DNA from: JANMOK01 sp031415055
GTDB taxonomy: Bacteria; Pseudomonadota; Alphaproteobacteria; Rhodobacterales; Rhodobacteraceae
Assembly: GCA_031415055.1 (NCBI GenBank)
Contig: JANOQZ010000036.1
Location: 10,553 to 74,552, forward strand
Direction: 5' to 3'
DNA length: 64,000 bases
Shown: in pieces, positions 35,160 to 44,134 of the stretch
Layout of the letters: the number at the start of each line of letters is the position of its first letter
Numbering within the stretch: the stretch's first letter is position 1
Position numbers and translations under genes: made by a program
Notes under the pieces: model-generated
What the model saw: the letters and a program-made list of their open reading frames with translations, nothing else
What the model was told of the DNA's origin: nothing
Database searches by the model: none

Positions 35160-36260
35160 ATGAAAACCCGCCTGCGAAAGTCGCTGTCAGACCTCATACT
35201 GATCCCCGGTCTTAGCGGCTATGAAGGTCGGGTCCGCCAAAAACTGGCGGGTGAATTGGCAGCGTTGGGGCTGACCCACAGAACTGACCGCATGGGCAAT
35301 TTGATTGCCACAATGCCCGGGATTCAAGACGCTCCGTCCGTCATGCTATTCGCCCATATGGATCAGCTTGGCATGATCGTGCGCAAGGTCGAGGCCGATG
35401 GCTTGATCCGCGTCGAACGCCTAGGCGGACTGCCCGAACGCGCTTTGCCTGCACAAGAAGTGTTGTTTCAAATTGCACCGGGGCGCGACATACGCGGCAT
35501 CATTGCCCACAAAAGCCACCACGCCACAGCGCAAGACGAGAAATACCGCGTCACGCCGATTGCCGAAGTGTTCGTCGACGCCGGTTTCGCCGATGGCGAT
35601 GCGGCCGAAAAAGCTGGCGTCAAAATCGGCACGCCGGTGGTTTATGCGCCCAGCGTTATGAACCTTGGCGCAAACCAAATTGCCGGAACTTCGGTCGATG
35701 ACCGTGCGGGATGCGCAGTAATGCTGGAAGTCGCACGCGCACTGAAAACCATTGATCACCCAACGCTGCATTTGGTTTTCAGCGTGCAGGAAGAATTCAA
35801 CCTGCGCGGCGCCGTAACGGCGGCCAACGCCTTGCAACCCGATATCGCCATCCAACTTGATCTGGCCTTGGCCACCGACACGCCCGATATGGCCTCGCGC
35901 GGCGACGTGCTGCTAGGTGCAGGTCCAGCGATGAGCCTCTATTCCTTCCACGGGCGTGGCACGTTGAACGGCACAATTCCGCACCCGGCTCTGGTTGATT
36001 TGGTGGAAACAACCGCCAAAAAACAAAAGATCAACCTGCAACGCAGCGCCCAATCAGGTGTTCTAACCGACTCGTCTTACGTCCAACTAATCGGCCAAGG
36101 TCTCGCCTGCATCGACCTGTGTTTCCCCTGCCGTTACACCCATTCCGCCCGCGAAGTCTGCGATCTGGATGACCTCGTCGGCCTGACAAACTTACTGGTT
36201 GCAGCCATAGCCGCCATCGGCCCCGGATTCAGCCTGAATCGCGACGATTTCATCCAATGA
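35160..36260 (+). CDS. M42-family metallo-aminopeptidase/hydrolase (SgcX/FrvX-like)
   Basis: Two-metal hydrolase of 366 residues. The metal and catalytic residues can be traced: H66 and D68 in AHMDQLG, D181 in SVDDRAG, E211-E212 in QEEFNLRG, a later Asp in QLDLA and the final His in RYTHS. M42 enzymes are called glucanases or aminopeptidases; members in sugar operons (SgcX, FrvX) have no proven substrate. The ATG follows the SgcQ-like stop by 1 nt, and the gene overlaps the FGGY kinase gene by 4 nt, so the three are one operon. Confidence 0.87.
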   Translation: MKTRLRKSLSDLILIPGLSGYEGRVRQKLAGELAALGLTHRTDRMGNLIATMPGIQDAPSVMLFAHMDQLGMIVRKVEADGLIRVERLGGLPERALPAQEVLFQIAPGRDIRGIIAHKSHHATAQDEKYRVTPIAEVFVDAGFADGDAAEKAGVKIGTPVVYAPSVMNLGANQIAGTSVDDRAGCAVMLEVARALKTIDHPTLHLVFSVQEEFNLRGAVTAANALQPDIAIQLDLALATDTPDMASRGDVLLGAGPAMSLYSFHGRGTLNGTIPHPALVDLVETTAKKQKINLQRSAQSGVLTDSSYVQLIGQGLACIDLCFPCRYTHSAREVCDLDDLVGLTNLLVAAIAAIGPGFSLNRDDFIQ

Positions 36261-37765
36261 AAACCTATCTCGGCATCGACATTGGCACCTTTGAATCCAA
36301 AGGCGTGCTGGTCGATGGATTTGGCACAATCATTGCCCAAGCCGCGCGACCGCACAAAATGCAGGTGCCACAAGCCGGTTGGGCCGAACATGACGCCGAG
36401 GCGGATTGGTGGGGCGATTTCGTCTGGATGACCCGTGAATTACTGCGCCAAAGCGGCATTGCGCCAAGTGAAATTCGCGCCATCGCCTGCAGCGCCATTG
36501 GCCCCTGCATGTTACCGGTGGACCTTGCCGGAAATCCATTATGCAACGCCATTCTCTATGGCGTCGATACCCGCGCCCAAAAAGAAATTGACGACCTCAA
36601 CGTTGAAATCGGCTCGGATCGAATTCTTGCCGAATGTGGCAACGCCCTGACTTCGCAGTCGATCGGGCCAAAAATCCTGTGGTTCAAACGCCACCGGCCC
36701 GAACTGTTCGCCAAGACCCACAAATTCATCACTTCGACCACGTTCCTAGTGCACCGTTTGACTGGCCGATACGCAATCGACCCCTACACCGCCGGCAATT
36801 TCAGCCCGCTTTACACCAATTATCGCGCCGGTTGGACCGAGGATTTGACCAAAAATATTGTCGGACCAAACAAACTTCCCGAAATCCTATGGACCAACGC
36901 AATCGCCGGTCACGTCACCGCACGCGCCGCCAATGAAACCGGACTCGCCATTGGCACCCCAGTTCTAACCGGCACAATCGACGCCGCCGCCGAGGCGCTC
37001 AGCGTCGGCGTCATTGCTCCCGGTGACATGATGGTCATGTATGGATCCACCATTTTCATCATTCAAATCACCGCCGATCGCCTAAGCGACAAACGACTGT
37101 GGACTGCTCCTTGGCTATTCCCCGGCCAGCACGCCGCGATGTCTGGTCTGGCGACAAGCGGCACGCTAACCCATTGGTTGCGCGATACATTTGCAAAGGA
37201 TTTGCCAAAGGAAACGGCCTTCGCCACTTTGGCGATGGAGGCTGAAAACTCGGCCCCCGGTGCCAACGGCTTGCTCATGCTTCCCTATTTTTCCGGCGAA
37301 CGTACGCCGATCCACGACCCGCATGCCAAAGGCGTGCTGTTCGGCCTAAACCTTACCCACACGCGCGGCGACATTTATCGCGCGGCGCTGGAAGGGATTG
37401 CCTTTGCAACGAACCATATCCTTGAAACCTATTCCGATGCCGGGTCACCCCCGGCACAGATTTTCGCCGTTGGCGGCGGCACCAAAAACAGGGTCTGGCT
37501 GCAAGCGACATCTGATATTTCCGACAAACCGCAGACCCTTCGCAAAATCAACACCGGCGCATCTTATGGCGACGCTTTTCTGGCGGCATTGGCCTTGGGT
37601 GACGTGAGAATTGGCGACATCAACATTTGGAACCCAATCGTCGAAACCATCACCCCAAACCCAAAGACCGCCGCGTTTTACCGGCAGCGCTTCGATCAGT
37701 TCAAAACGCTTTACACGCAGACCAAAGGGTTAATGGCCTCCCTATCTTCGGCACAACTTACTTAA
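36257..37765 (+). CDS. FGGY-family carbohydrate kinase
   Basis: Phosphorylates a pentose, polyol or similar sugar. The 502-residue protein has the N-terminal ATP-binding loop GIDIGTFESKGVLVD, a GNFSPLY hinge part and the C-terminal FGGY signature region IFAVGGGTKNRVWLQATSDI. It is closest in look to xylulokinase-type members but the substrate cannot be decided. Last gene of the SgcQ-M42-kinase operon. Its 3' end overlaps the convergent permease gene by 8 nt. Confidence 0.9.
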   Translation: MKTYLGIDIGTFESKGVLVDGFGTIIAQAARPHKMQVPQAGWAEHDAEADWWGDFVWMTRELLRQSGIAPSEIRAIACSAIGPCMLPVDLAGNPLCNAILYGVDTRAQKEIDDLNVEIGSDRILAECGNALTSQSIGPKILWFKRHRPELFAKTHKFITSTTFLVHRLTGRYAIDPYTAGNFSPLYTNYRAGWTEDLTKNIVGPNKLPEILWTNAIAGHVTARAANETGLAIGTPVLTGTIDAAAEALSVGVIAPGDMMVMYGSTIFIIQITADRLSDKRLWTAPWLFPGQHAAMSGLATSGTLTHWLRDTFAKDLPKETAFATLAMEAENSAPGANGLLMLPYFSGERTPIHDPHAKGVLFGLNLTHTRGDIYRAALEGIAFATNHILETYSDAGSPPAQIFAVGGGTKNRVWLQATSDISDKPQTLRKINTGASYGDAFLAALALGDVRIGDINIWNPIVETITPNPKTAAFYRQRFDQFKTLYTQTKGLMASLSSAQLT

Positions 37766-38663
37766 TCGACCCTGCCGTCATGCCCTTGATGATATAACGT
37801 TCCAAAAATATCCCGATCAACACCAGCGGCGCAATCGCCATCGTCGACAGCGCCGCCATCGACCACCAATTGATGCCCTGCGACCCGGTCTGACTGGCCA
37901 CCATCACCGGCAAAGTCTTGGCGTCGGTCGACGTCAACAAGGCGGCAAAGAAATATTCGTTCCAGCACAGGATCAAGCTCAAGATAAACGCCGCCACCAT
38001 TCCGGGAAGAACAATCGGCAATACAATCCGAAAAAACGCACCCCAAATCGACAAACCATCGACCAAAGCCGCTTCTTCCAATTCAATCGGTATCGCCGAA
38101 AACTGGTCGCGCATGATCCAAACCACAATCGGCAAGACCATCAAAGTATACAGCAAAATCAAGCCAATCCGCGAATCCAGCAGCGCCAGTTCCTTGTACA
38201 GCACCAGAAATGGCAGCGCCAAAACCACTGGCGGCAAGATCAATTGCGACAGGAAGAAAAACGATATGTCCTTGTTGCGCATCCACAGGAACTTATAGCT
38301 GAACCGCGTCAGCCCATAAGCCGCCAGTGACCCCAAAAGCACCGCCAAAAACGAGGCCGAAACCGAGGCGATCACCGAATTCATGAACCGTTTGACGAAC
38401 TCCTCACGCACGGTAGAAACTTCGCCTATGGTGTCAGGCGACAGGCCCAGCGACTGGAAGCCTTTCCAGCTCGGCGTGAAATCGACCCAAGGAATGATGT
38501 GACTAAGCTGCACATCCTTCGCCACTTTGAAACTGGTCGAGACCGCCCAATACAGCGGGAATAGTGCGATGAACGTCCATAAAACCAACAAACCGTAAAT
38601 CAACGCTCGACTGGCGAAATACCCCCAGCGCGAACGTGCAGTCTGGCCGGAATCTTCGATCAT
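37758..38663 (-). CDS. Sugar ABC transporter permease (MalG type)
   Basis: Inner-membrane component of a carbohydrate importer, 301 residues with about six transmembrane helices. The EAA loop that contacts the ATPase reads EEAALVDGLSIWGAFFRIVLPI. A MalG-type N-terminus with one helix is followed by a periplasmic insert of about 60 residues, longer than in many homologues. It overlaps the partner permease gene by 4 nt and is the last gene of the importer transcript. Confidence 0.9.
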   Translation of the reverse strand: MIEDSGQTARSRWGYFASRALIYGLLVLWTFIALFPLYWAVSTSFKVAKDVQLSHIIPWVDFTPSWKGFQSLGLSPDTIGEVSTVREEFVKRFMNSVIASVSASFLAVLLGSLAAYGLTRFSYKFLWMRNKDISFFFLSQLILPPVVLALPFLVLYKELALLDSRIGLILLYTLMVLPIVVWIMRDQFSAIPIELEEAALVDGLSIWGAFFRIVLPIVLPGMVAAFILSLILCWNEYFFAALLTSTDAKTLPVMVASQTGSQGINWWSMAALSTMAIAPLVLIGIFLERYIIKGMTAGSIK

Positions 38664-39778
38664 GTTTCACGCTGCATGTAACGACCGACCAGTTTCAGAA
38701 GCCCGCTGATAAACAAGATGATGACAATCAAATAAACCATCGCCAACAAGGTGCCGTAACCAACATTGGATCGGTCACGGTATTCACGATAGATGAAACT
38801 GGTCACCGTATCGGTCGCCCCACCCGGCCCACCGGAAGTGACGTTGATCACCAAATCGGCCAACTTCAGTTTGAAGATGATGCGCAGCACAATCGCCGTC
38901 ACGCTGACCGGCAGCATCAAGGGGAATGTGATTTTCCAGAACGCCTGCCAAGCGTTGGCCCCATCAACTTCTGCGGCCTCGGCCACTTCTTTCGGCAAAG
39001 CCTGCAATCCGGCCAACAGCAAGATCATGATGAAGGGAATAAACATCCAAGCATCCATCAGCATGATCGACAGTTTGGCGGTTACCGGGTCGGCAAAAAA
39101 CGCTGGCCTGTCCCACCCGACCCAGCGCGCCAGATTGGCCACCGGGCCAAAGCGGGTTTCCATCATTGATTTGCCGATCATCCAACTGACAGCGACGGGC
39201 GACAGCATGAACGGCAACAGAAACGCCACCCGAAAAAACTTTCGCCCACGAATTTGCGCGTTCAGCAGCAGCGCCAAACCAAAGGCCACCGCATATTCCA
39301 CCAGCACCGCCAACAAATACCAAACCATGTTCAGCATGGCGTTCCAATAAAACGGGTCGGCAAGCATCTGGCGGATATTGTCCAGCCCATTGAACTTGCG
39401 CCCTTCCGCCGAAGACAAGTTCCAGTCGGTCAGGGCGATGTAAAAGCCAAACAGCGTCGGGAACACCACCATCGACACCACGAACAACACGGCGGGCAAA
39501 ACGAACAACGTGCGCTGCCCCTGCTCGCCGCGTGTTAACACTTGGCCGATGCACAAAGCGATGGCCCAGCCGGTGTAAATGTAAAGAATGGGCCGCCAAC
39601 TCTCAAACCCGACCCCAATCACCCCGCCTTTGAACAGTGATTGCCACAGGAACCCAGCCAGCAAAATCAGGCTCGCCGCCCAAATCAATATCCGCCCCGC
39701 CCGCACGCGACCGACCGACATGAAGTCGGACTCCACAATATGCAGCTTGTCGCCCAGCGTGTTTTCGTTTGCGGCCAT
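38660..39778 (-). CDS. Sugar ABC transporter permease (MalF type)
   Basis: Second membrane subunit of the same importer, 372 residues. About 35 cytoplasmic residues precede the first helix, three helices lead into the core domain, and the EAA loop is EVAEAAEVDGANAWQAFWKITFPL. At 372 residues it is longer than the usual ~300 because of extra N-terminal helices. It would be expected to be co-transcribed with the binding-protein gene (40425-42089), but 646 bp carrying an oppositely oriented toxin-antitoxin pair separate them. Confidence 0.9.
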   Translation of the reverse strand: MAANENTLGDKLHIVESDFMSVGRVRAGRILIWAASLILLAGFLWQSLFKGGVIGVGFESWRPILYIYTGWAIALCIGQVLTRGEQGQRTLFVLPAVLFVVSMVVFPTLFGFYIALTDWNLSSAEGRKFNGLDNIRQMLADPFYWNAMLNMVWYLLAVLVEYAVAFGLALLLNAQIRGRKFFRVAFLLPFMLSPVAVSWMIGKSMMETRFGPVANLARWVGWDRPAFFADPVTAKLSIMLMDAWMFIPFIMILLLAGLQALPKEVAEAAEVDGANAWQAFWKITFPLMLPVSVTAIVLRIIFKLKLADLVINVTSGGPGGATDTVTSFIYREYRDRSNVGYGTLLAMVYLIVIILFISGLLKLVGRYMQRET

Positions 39779-39825
39779 CTGGTGATATTAAGCGAAGATT
39801 TTAACGGTTTGATAGATTGAAAAGT

Positions 39826-39843
39826 TGTACAAGTTATTGTACA
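39826..39843. promoter_or_regulatory. YefM-YoeB type operator
   Basis: TGTACAA-GTTA-TTGTACA is a perfect 7-bp inverted repeat. It holds two TGTACA hexamers 12 bp apart (39826-39831 and 39838-39843). As I recall, the E. coli yefM-yoeB operator has the same TGTACA cores at the same 12-bp distance. It ends 25 bp before the antitoxin ATG and therefore probably autoregulates the module. Confidence 0.8.
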
Positions 39844-39868
39844 TATGAGTAAATTTGGAGGTTCGGCG

Positions 39869-40123
39869 ATGAAATCAACTACTTTTTCACATTTACGGGC
39901 GAATCTGGCCGCCATGATGGATCAAGTTAACGACGACCACGCACCTTTGCTAATTTCGCGGGCGGGCCACAAAGGCGCGATTCTGGTGTCCGAAGACGAT
40001 TGGTCGGGCATGGAGGAGACGTTGTATTTGCTGTCCAGCCCTAAAAATGCCGAGCGATTGTTGCGATCAATCGAGGACCTAAATTCGGGCAAGGGCGTCG
40101 TGCGAGAACTGATTGAGCCGTGA
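39869..40123 (+). CDS. Antitoxin of YefM/Phd family
   Basis: An 84-residue antitoxin. It opens with MKSTTFSHLRANLAAMMDQV, the Phd/YefM DNA-binding fold, followed by APLLISRAGHKGAILVSEDDW and a C-terminal acidic part that would wrap the toxin. The ATG at 39869 is chosen since GGAGG sits 7 nt upstream; an ATG 8 codons earlier lies just after the operator. It overlaps the toxin gene by 4 nt. The module is inserted between two genes of a sugar importer, in the opposite direction. Confidence 0.92.
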   Translation: MKSTTFSHLRANLAAMMDQVNDDHAPLLISRAGHKGAILVSEDDWSGMEETLYLLSSPKNAERLLRSIEDLNSGKGVVRELIEP

Positions 40124-40383
40124 ACGTTTCCTTTTCGCCGGATGGATGGGCCGACTACCAGTTTTGGCAAAATACGGATGTCAAAGTTCTGCGCAAGATT
40201 AACGGCCTGATCAAAGAATGCCTGCGAACACCGTTTGCTGGAACCGGCCAACCAGAAGCGCTGCGCAACAAATTGAGTGGGCTATGGTCCCGCAGGATTG
40301 ATCTAAGACATCGGCTAATTTATCGAGTTTCGCCACATACAGTCGAAACCATGCAATGTCGTTTTCACTACGACGACAAATAG
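40120..40383 (+). CDS. Toxin of YoeB/Txe family (mRNA interferase)
   Basis: Ribosome-dependent endoribonuclease that arrests translation when free of antitoxin. It is 87 residues long from a GTG start. The E. coli YoeB catalytic residues occur at the same positions: E46 (QPEALR), R65 (RHRLIY), H83 and Y84 (FHYDDK, with three extra residues). All catalytic residues are intact, so the toxin is expected to be active. It overlaps the antitoxin gene by 4 nt (GTGA). Confidence 0.93.
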   Translation: MNVSFSPDGWADYQFWQNTDVKVLRKINGLIKECLRTPFAGTGQPEALRNKLSGLWSRRIDLRHRLIYRVSPHTVETMQCRFHYDDK

Positions 40384-40424
40384 CTCCGCCCCGGCCTTTC
40401 GACCGAGGCAGAACCTCACTTCTC

Positions 40425-42089
40425 TCACATCCCCAAACTTGCCTTATACAGCGCAATCTGGCTGTCGCGGCCGATCTGGTCGGTGATCTTTTCCCAAGCT
40501 GCGGCGATAGCATCGGCGCATTCTTGTGCCGAGGCATATTGCCCGGCCATCCCCTTCATCAGTTCGTCCTCGGCGATTGAATAGTACTGGAAAATGCCGG
40601 GGATGCGCGGTTCGATTGCTGCGTTCGCGTGGTTGTAACTGTCGGCGTTCGAACCGAGGTAGTCTTCGAGGAAGGCGCGATCATATCCCGCAGCCTCATA
40701 TTCGGCAAAGTCAAAGTGACTGTTGCGGTACGGCTGGAAGCCCGACGGATAGGCTGCCATCCACAGCGACAAGTCCTTACCGCCAAGATGTGCCGCCACT
40801 GACCAGGCCGCCTTGCGTTTCAGCTCATCGCCCGAAACCCGATTGGTGACATAGACGCCCCAACCGATATAGGCCATGTTCGGCGCAAAGTTCGGAGTGG
40901 CCGGCGTCTCCCATGCGCCGGTCTTGGAGTTCCAGACTTTGTCCGCGCCCGGGTTGATCGAGAACCCGGTGACATCGCCAACAATGGATGAATCGAGAGT
41001 CTTTGCCTGCGACCCCACGTCGCCCCACCACGTGACCATTGAGCCGGTGCCGGCGAGAAATTGCGAAAACGCTGTACTGTTCGGGTCGGCGTTAAGCTGA
41101 TCGGGCGGGTAAGCGCCCTCGGTGGCAACCAAGTCCATGACGTCCTGGATCGCTTGAACCCAACCCGGATTATTGACGCGGGGCTTCATTGTATCGGCAT
41201 CGAACAGCCATGCCGGATCGTCTGGGTGCTTGGCATAGGCGGCCGCGCGGTCGCCAAGGAAGTAGAAACCAAAACCGCCCCAGCCGTACTTCAGCGGATC
41301 GAGGAAGCCAAAGGCATCGCCGCCGGTCAACGGATCCTTCTGACCGACGATCGCCTTGCTGAAGGCATTGACTTGCGCCCACGTCGTCGGCGGTTCGGTC
41401 ATACCGGTCGCGGCAGTTATCGCCGGGTCGGTGAAATAGTCTGTGCGGTAGGACATGGTATGGCAATCGCCATCGATTGATATCCGGTAGGTCTTGCCTT
41501 CCCATGTGCCGACCGGCGCTTTCAGATAGTTCACATAGTCATCCATGTCGATCTGGGCCTTGACCCAATCCGGCATTTCGTCGAGCAGGCCTTTGCTTGC
41601 CGTGTCACCCTCCAGCGGTGCTCCCATCGCCAGGATGTCGAAATCGACGGTGCCAGTGGCAATCGACTGCTGCAGGCGCGGGTTATAATCGGCCTGGGCG
41701 AGGTCGATCCAGGTGATCTTGGCGCCGGTATAGGCTTCCCATGACACCAACATTGCACGGAACAGCAGGTTGTGCAGGTTCTGGTTGTTGATCCCGAAGA
41801 AGGTCAGTTCAACGCCGGCAAATTCGCCCTCGGCCACGTTGGCTTTGGTCGGGCCCATGCACAACTCGCCAACTTTTTGCCAGTCAGCTTCGGTCGGCGA
41901 CCCCATGTTGACCCCGGGAATCTTCAGGATTTCGGCGCGGACATTGTCTTGCGCAAACGCACTGCCAGCCAGTCCGCTCAGGAATGTGCCGCCCAATGCC
42001 GCGGTTGCCCCCATTGCGCTTGCGCCTTGCAGCATCGAGCGGCGGCTGGTTTTATGTCGGAACAGCCCGTCGTAAAGTTCCTTTTTCAT
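40425..42089 (-). CDS. Periplasmic sugar-binding protein of ABC importer, Tat-exported
   Basis: Binds the sugar substrate in the periplasm. The 554-residue protein is much longer than the usual 400-450. Its N-terminus carries a twin-arginine signal (TSRRSMLQG near residues 14-22) with a hydrophobic stretch ending in SAFA about residue 46, so it should be exported folded by Tat. GGGAGGA lies 7 nt before the ATG, a near-perfect Shine-Dalgarno sequence. Extracellular solute-binding family 1 fold: LGGKDLSLWMAAYPSGFQPY and similar blocks. It faces the ATPase gene across 354 bp. Confidence 0.88.
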   Translation of the reverse strand: MKKELYDGLFRHKTSRRSMLQGASAMGATAALGGTFLSGLAGSAFAQDNVRAEILKIPGVNMGSPTEADWQKVGELCMGPTKANVAEGEFAGVELTFFGINNQNLHNLLFRAMLVSWEAYTGAKITWIDLAQADYNPRLQQSIATGTVDFDILAMGAPLEGDTASKGLLDEMPDWVKAQIDMDDYVNYLKAPVGTWEGKTYRISIDGDCHTMSYRTDYFTDPAITAATGMTEPPTTWAQVNAFSKAIVGQKDPLTGGDAFGFLDPLKYGWGGFGFYFLGDRAAAYAKHPDDPAWLFDADTMKPRVNNPGWVQAIQDVMDLVATEGAYPPDQLNADPNSTAFSQFLAGTGSMVTWWGDVGSQAKTLDSSIVGDVTGFSINPGADKVWNSKTGAWETPATPNFAPNMAYIGWGVYVTNRVSGDELKRKAAWSVAAHLGGKDLSLWMAAYPSGFQPYRNSHFDFAEYEAAGYDRAFLEDYLGSNADSYNHANAAIEPRIPGIFQYYSIAEDELMKGMAGQYASAQECADAIAAAWEKITDQIGRDSQIALYKASLGM

Positions 42090-42443
42090 GCGTAGTCCTC
42101 CCTAAGTGATAGTTTGATTATCGTTGGACACCAACACACCAGTACGACTCGTCACACGGCCAAGTGATTAATTTACAAAGATTTGAAAAGCAGTAAAGTA
42201 AAAATTATCGACATTGGTCTGATGTCTCTCCTTGCGCTACGAAAGGCTCGACTCGCCAAGGTTAAGTCTGACTATGCAGTGGCGTTTTGGCCTGTCAACA
42301 AATTAACGATGTTTGAGCACTTCCCTTGCAAGAATCTGACAATACCTTTGGCAAGGGGGTAAAAGACCGATCATCATACTGCCAATAGACAGCGCGTGTC
42401 GCCTCGTCTAACTCTTGCGTCACAACGGGTGAGTTTACCAAGC
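42090..42443. promoter_or_regulatory. Divergent promoter region of the sugar importer genes
   Basis: A 354-bp AT-rich gap between the binding-protein gene (leftward) and the ATPase gene (rightward). It contains the inverted repeat CCCTTGC (42323-42329) / GCAAGGG (42351-42357) with a 21-bp spacer, close to the ATPase side. No LacI- or GntR-type regulator gene lies in the region. I see no gene in this stretch. Confidence 0.5.
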
Positions 42444-43502
42444 ATGGCCAAAGTTTCGATCCAAGATGTGCGCAAGGCCTATGGGCCGCTCGAAGTTATT
42501 CACGGCGTCAATATCGGCATCGAAGACGGCGAATTTGTCGTGCTGGTCGGCCCGTCTGGTTGCGGAAAATCGACTCTGCTACGCATGGTCGCGGGGCTGG
42601 AAAGCATCAGCAGCGGCACAGTTTCCATCGGCGAAAAAGTGGTCAACAATATCCCGCCAAAAGACCGCGACATTGCGATGGTGTTTCAGAACTATGCACT
42701 TTATCCGCATATGAAAGTGGCCGATAACATGGCCTTCGCGCTGAAACTAAAGGGCGCGTCAAAGGATGAAGTGGCCAAGCGCGTCGCCAATGCCGCCGAA
42801 ATTCTGGGCCTGAAACCTTATCTGAACCGCTATCCCAAACAACTATCCGGCGGCCAGCGCCAGCGCGTGGCGATGGGCCGCGCGATTGTCCGCGATCCGC
42901 AGGTTTTCCTGTTCGACGAACCCTTGTCCAACCTCGATGCCAAATTGCGGGTGCAGATGCGCACCGAAATCAAGGAACTGCATCAACGGCTGAAAACCAC
43001 CACAATTTTCGTCACCCACGATCAGGTCGAAGCCATGACGATGGCCGATAAAATCGTGGTCCTGCAGGACGGTATAGTCGAGCAAATCGGCAAACCGTTG
43101 GAATTGTACGACAGGCCGGGAAATCTGTTTGTCGCCAGCTTCATCGGCTCGCCCTCGATGAACCTGATCCCCGGAATTGCCCGAACCGAGGGCGGCACGG
43201 CAGTGGAAATTGACGGCGTTCGCATGACCGTCGAAGGCAAACACGACGTGCAAGACGGCCAAAACGTCACTTGGGGCATCCGCCCCGATGCCTTGGATCT
43301 GGCCGATCAAGGCTTTCCGGTAACAGTCGGTGTCATTGAACCAACCGGTGCGGAAACCTTGGTTTTCCTGCGCTTCGGGTCGCATGAAATGGTCGCTTTA
43401 TTCCGCGAACGCCACGATTTGACCCCGGGCCAAACCATTCATCTGCGGCCACGCAAGGGCCAAGGACATATCTTTGACACTGCCACCGGCAAGAGGTTGT
43501 AA
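42444..43502 (+). CDS. ABC transporter ATPase of UgpC/MsmK/MalK type
   Basis: Energy subunit of the sugar importer. The 352-residue protein has Walker A GPSGCGKST (36-44), signature LSGGQRQR, Walker B VFLFDEPLSNLDAK, the H-loop VTHDQVEAMTMAD and a C-terminal TOBE/OB regulatory domain. The start MAKVSIQDVRKAYG is standard; the longer frame adds 16 non-conserved residues. It is divergent from its binding protein and permeases and is followed after 2 nt by the SGNH hydrolase gene. Confidence 0.95.
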   Translation: MAKVSIQDVRKAYGPLEVIHGVNIGIEDGEFVVLVGPSGCGKSTLLRMVAGLESISSGTVSIGEKVVNNIPPKDRDIAMVFQNYALYPHMKVADNMAFALKLKGASKDEVAKRVANAAEILGLKPYLNRYPKQLSGGQRQRVAMGRAIVRDPQVFLFDEPLSNLDAKLRVQMRTEIKELHQRLKTTTIFVTHDQVEAMTMADKIVVLQDGIVEQIGKPLELYDRPGNLFVASFIGSPSMNLIPGIARTEGGTAVEIDGVRMTVEGKHDVQDGQNVTWGIRPDALDLADQGFPVTVGVIEPTGAETLVFLRFGSHEMVALFRERHDLTPGQTIHLRPRKGQGHIFDTATGKRL

Positions 43503-43504
43503 CC

Positions 43505-44134
43505 ATGCCCGTTATCCTGACTTTTGGCGATAGCAACACCCACGGTAGCCCTCCTGTGCAGAACGCGCCGCGACTCACTCGCAGTGAACGTTGGCCCTGT
43601 GTCATGGCCCGCGAACTGGGTGCTGAATGGCACTTGATCGAGGAAGGCCACGGAGGCCGCACCACGGTGCACCCCGACCCTATCGAAGGGCTGCACAAGA
43701 ATGGTATCGCCGCCTTGCCGATCATTCTGGACAGCCACGCACCAATTGACGTTATCACCATCATGCTGGGCACCAATGATTTGAAGGAGCGTTTCTCGGT
43801 CAACGCCAGCGACATTGCCCAAGCCTGCGAGAAACTGATCCTATTGGTAAAGGCCAGCGATGCCGGGCCCGATGGAAAAGCGCCAAATATCCTGCTGATC
43901 GCCCCGCCGCCGGTGCTGGAAGTCGGTCGGCTGAAACTGATGTTTCGCGGTGGTGCAGCCAAATCGGCGATGTTGGCGGAACATTATGCGACCATCGCCA
44001 AGGAACAAAACGTGGCCTTCCTCGACGCCGGAAAAGTTATCACATCCAGCCCCATCGACGGTATCCATTTTGATGCTATTGAGCATGGCAAACTGGGCAA
44101 AGCCGTCGCGGCGGCTGTTCAGGATATGCGGTAA
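43505..44134 (+). CDS. SGNH/GDSL-family hydrolase
   Basis: A 209-residue esterase-fold hydrolase without a signal peptide. Block I FGDSNTHG holds the nucleophile S10; GHGG, the GTND block and the C-terminal D-x-x-H in DGIHFD complete the set. Typical roles are deacylation of sugars or small esters. Located 2 nt after the ABC ATPase, so it may remove acyl groups from the imported sugar (inference). Its last 16 nt overlap the convergent lactonase gene. Confidence 0.87.
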   Translation: MPVILTFGDSNTHGSPPVQNAPRLTRSERWPCVMARELGAEWHLIEEGHGGRTTVHPDPIEGLHKNGIAALPIILDSHAPIDVITIMLGTNDLKERFSVNASDIAQACEKLILLVKASDAGPDGKAPNILLIAPPPVLEVGRLKLMFRGGAAKSAMLAEHYATIAKEQNVAFLDAGKVITSSPIDGIHFDAIEHGKLGKAVAAAVQDMR

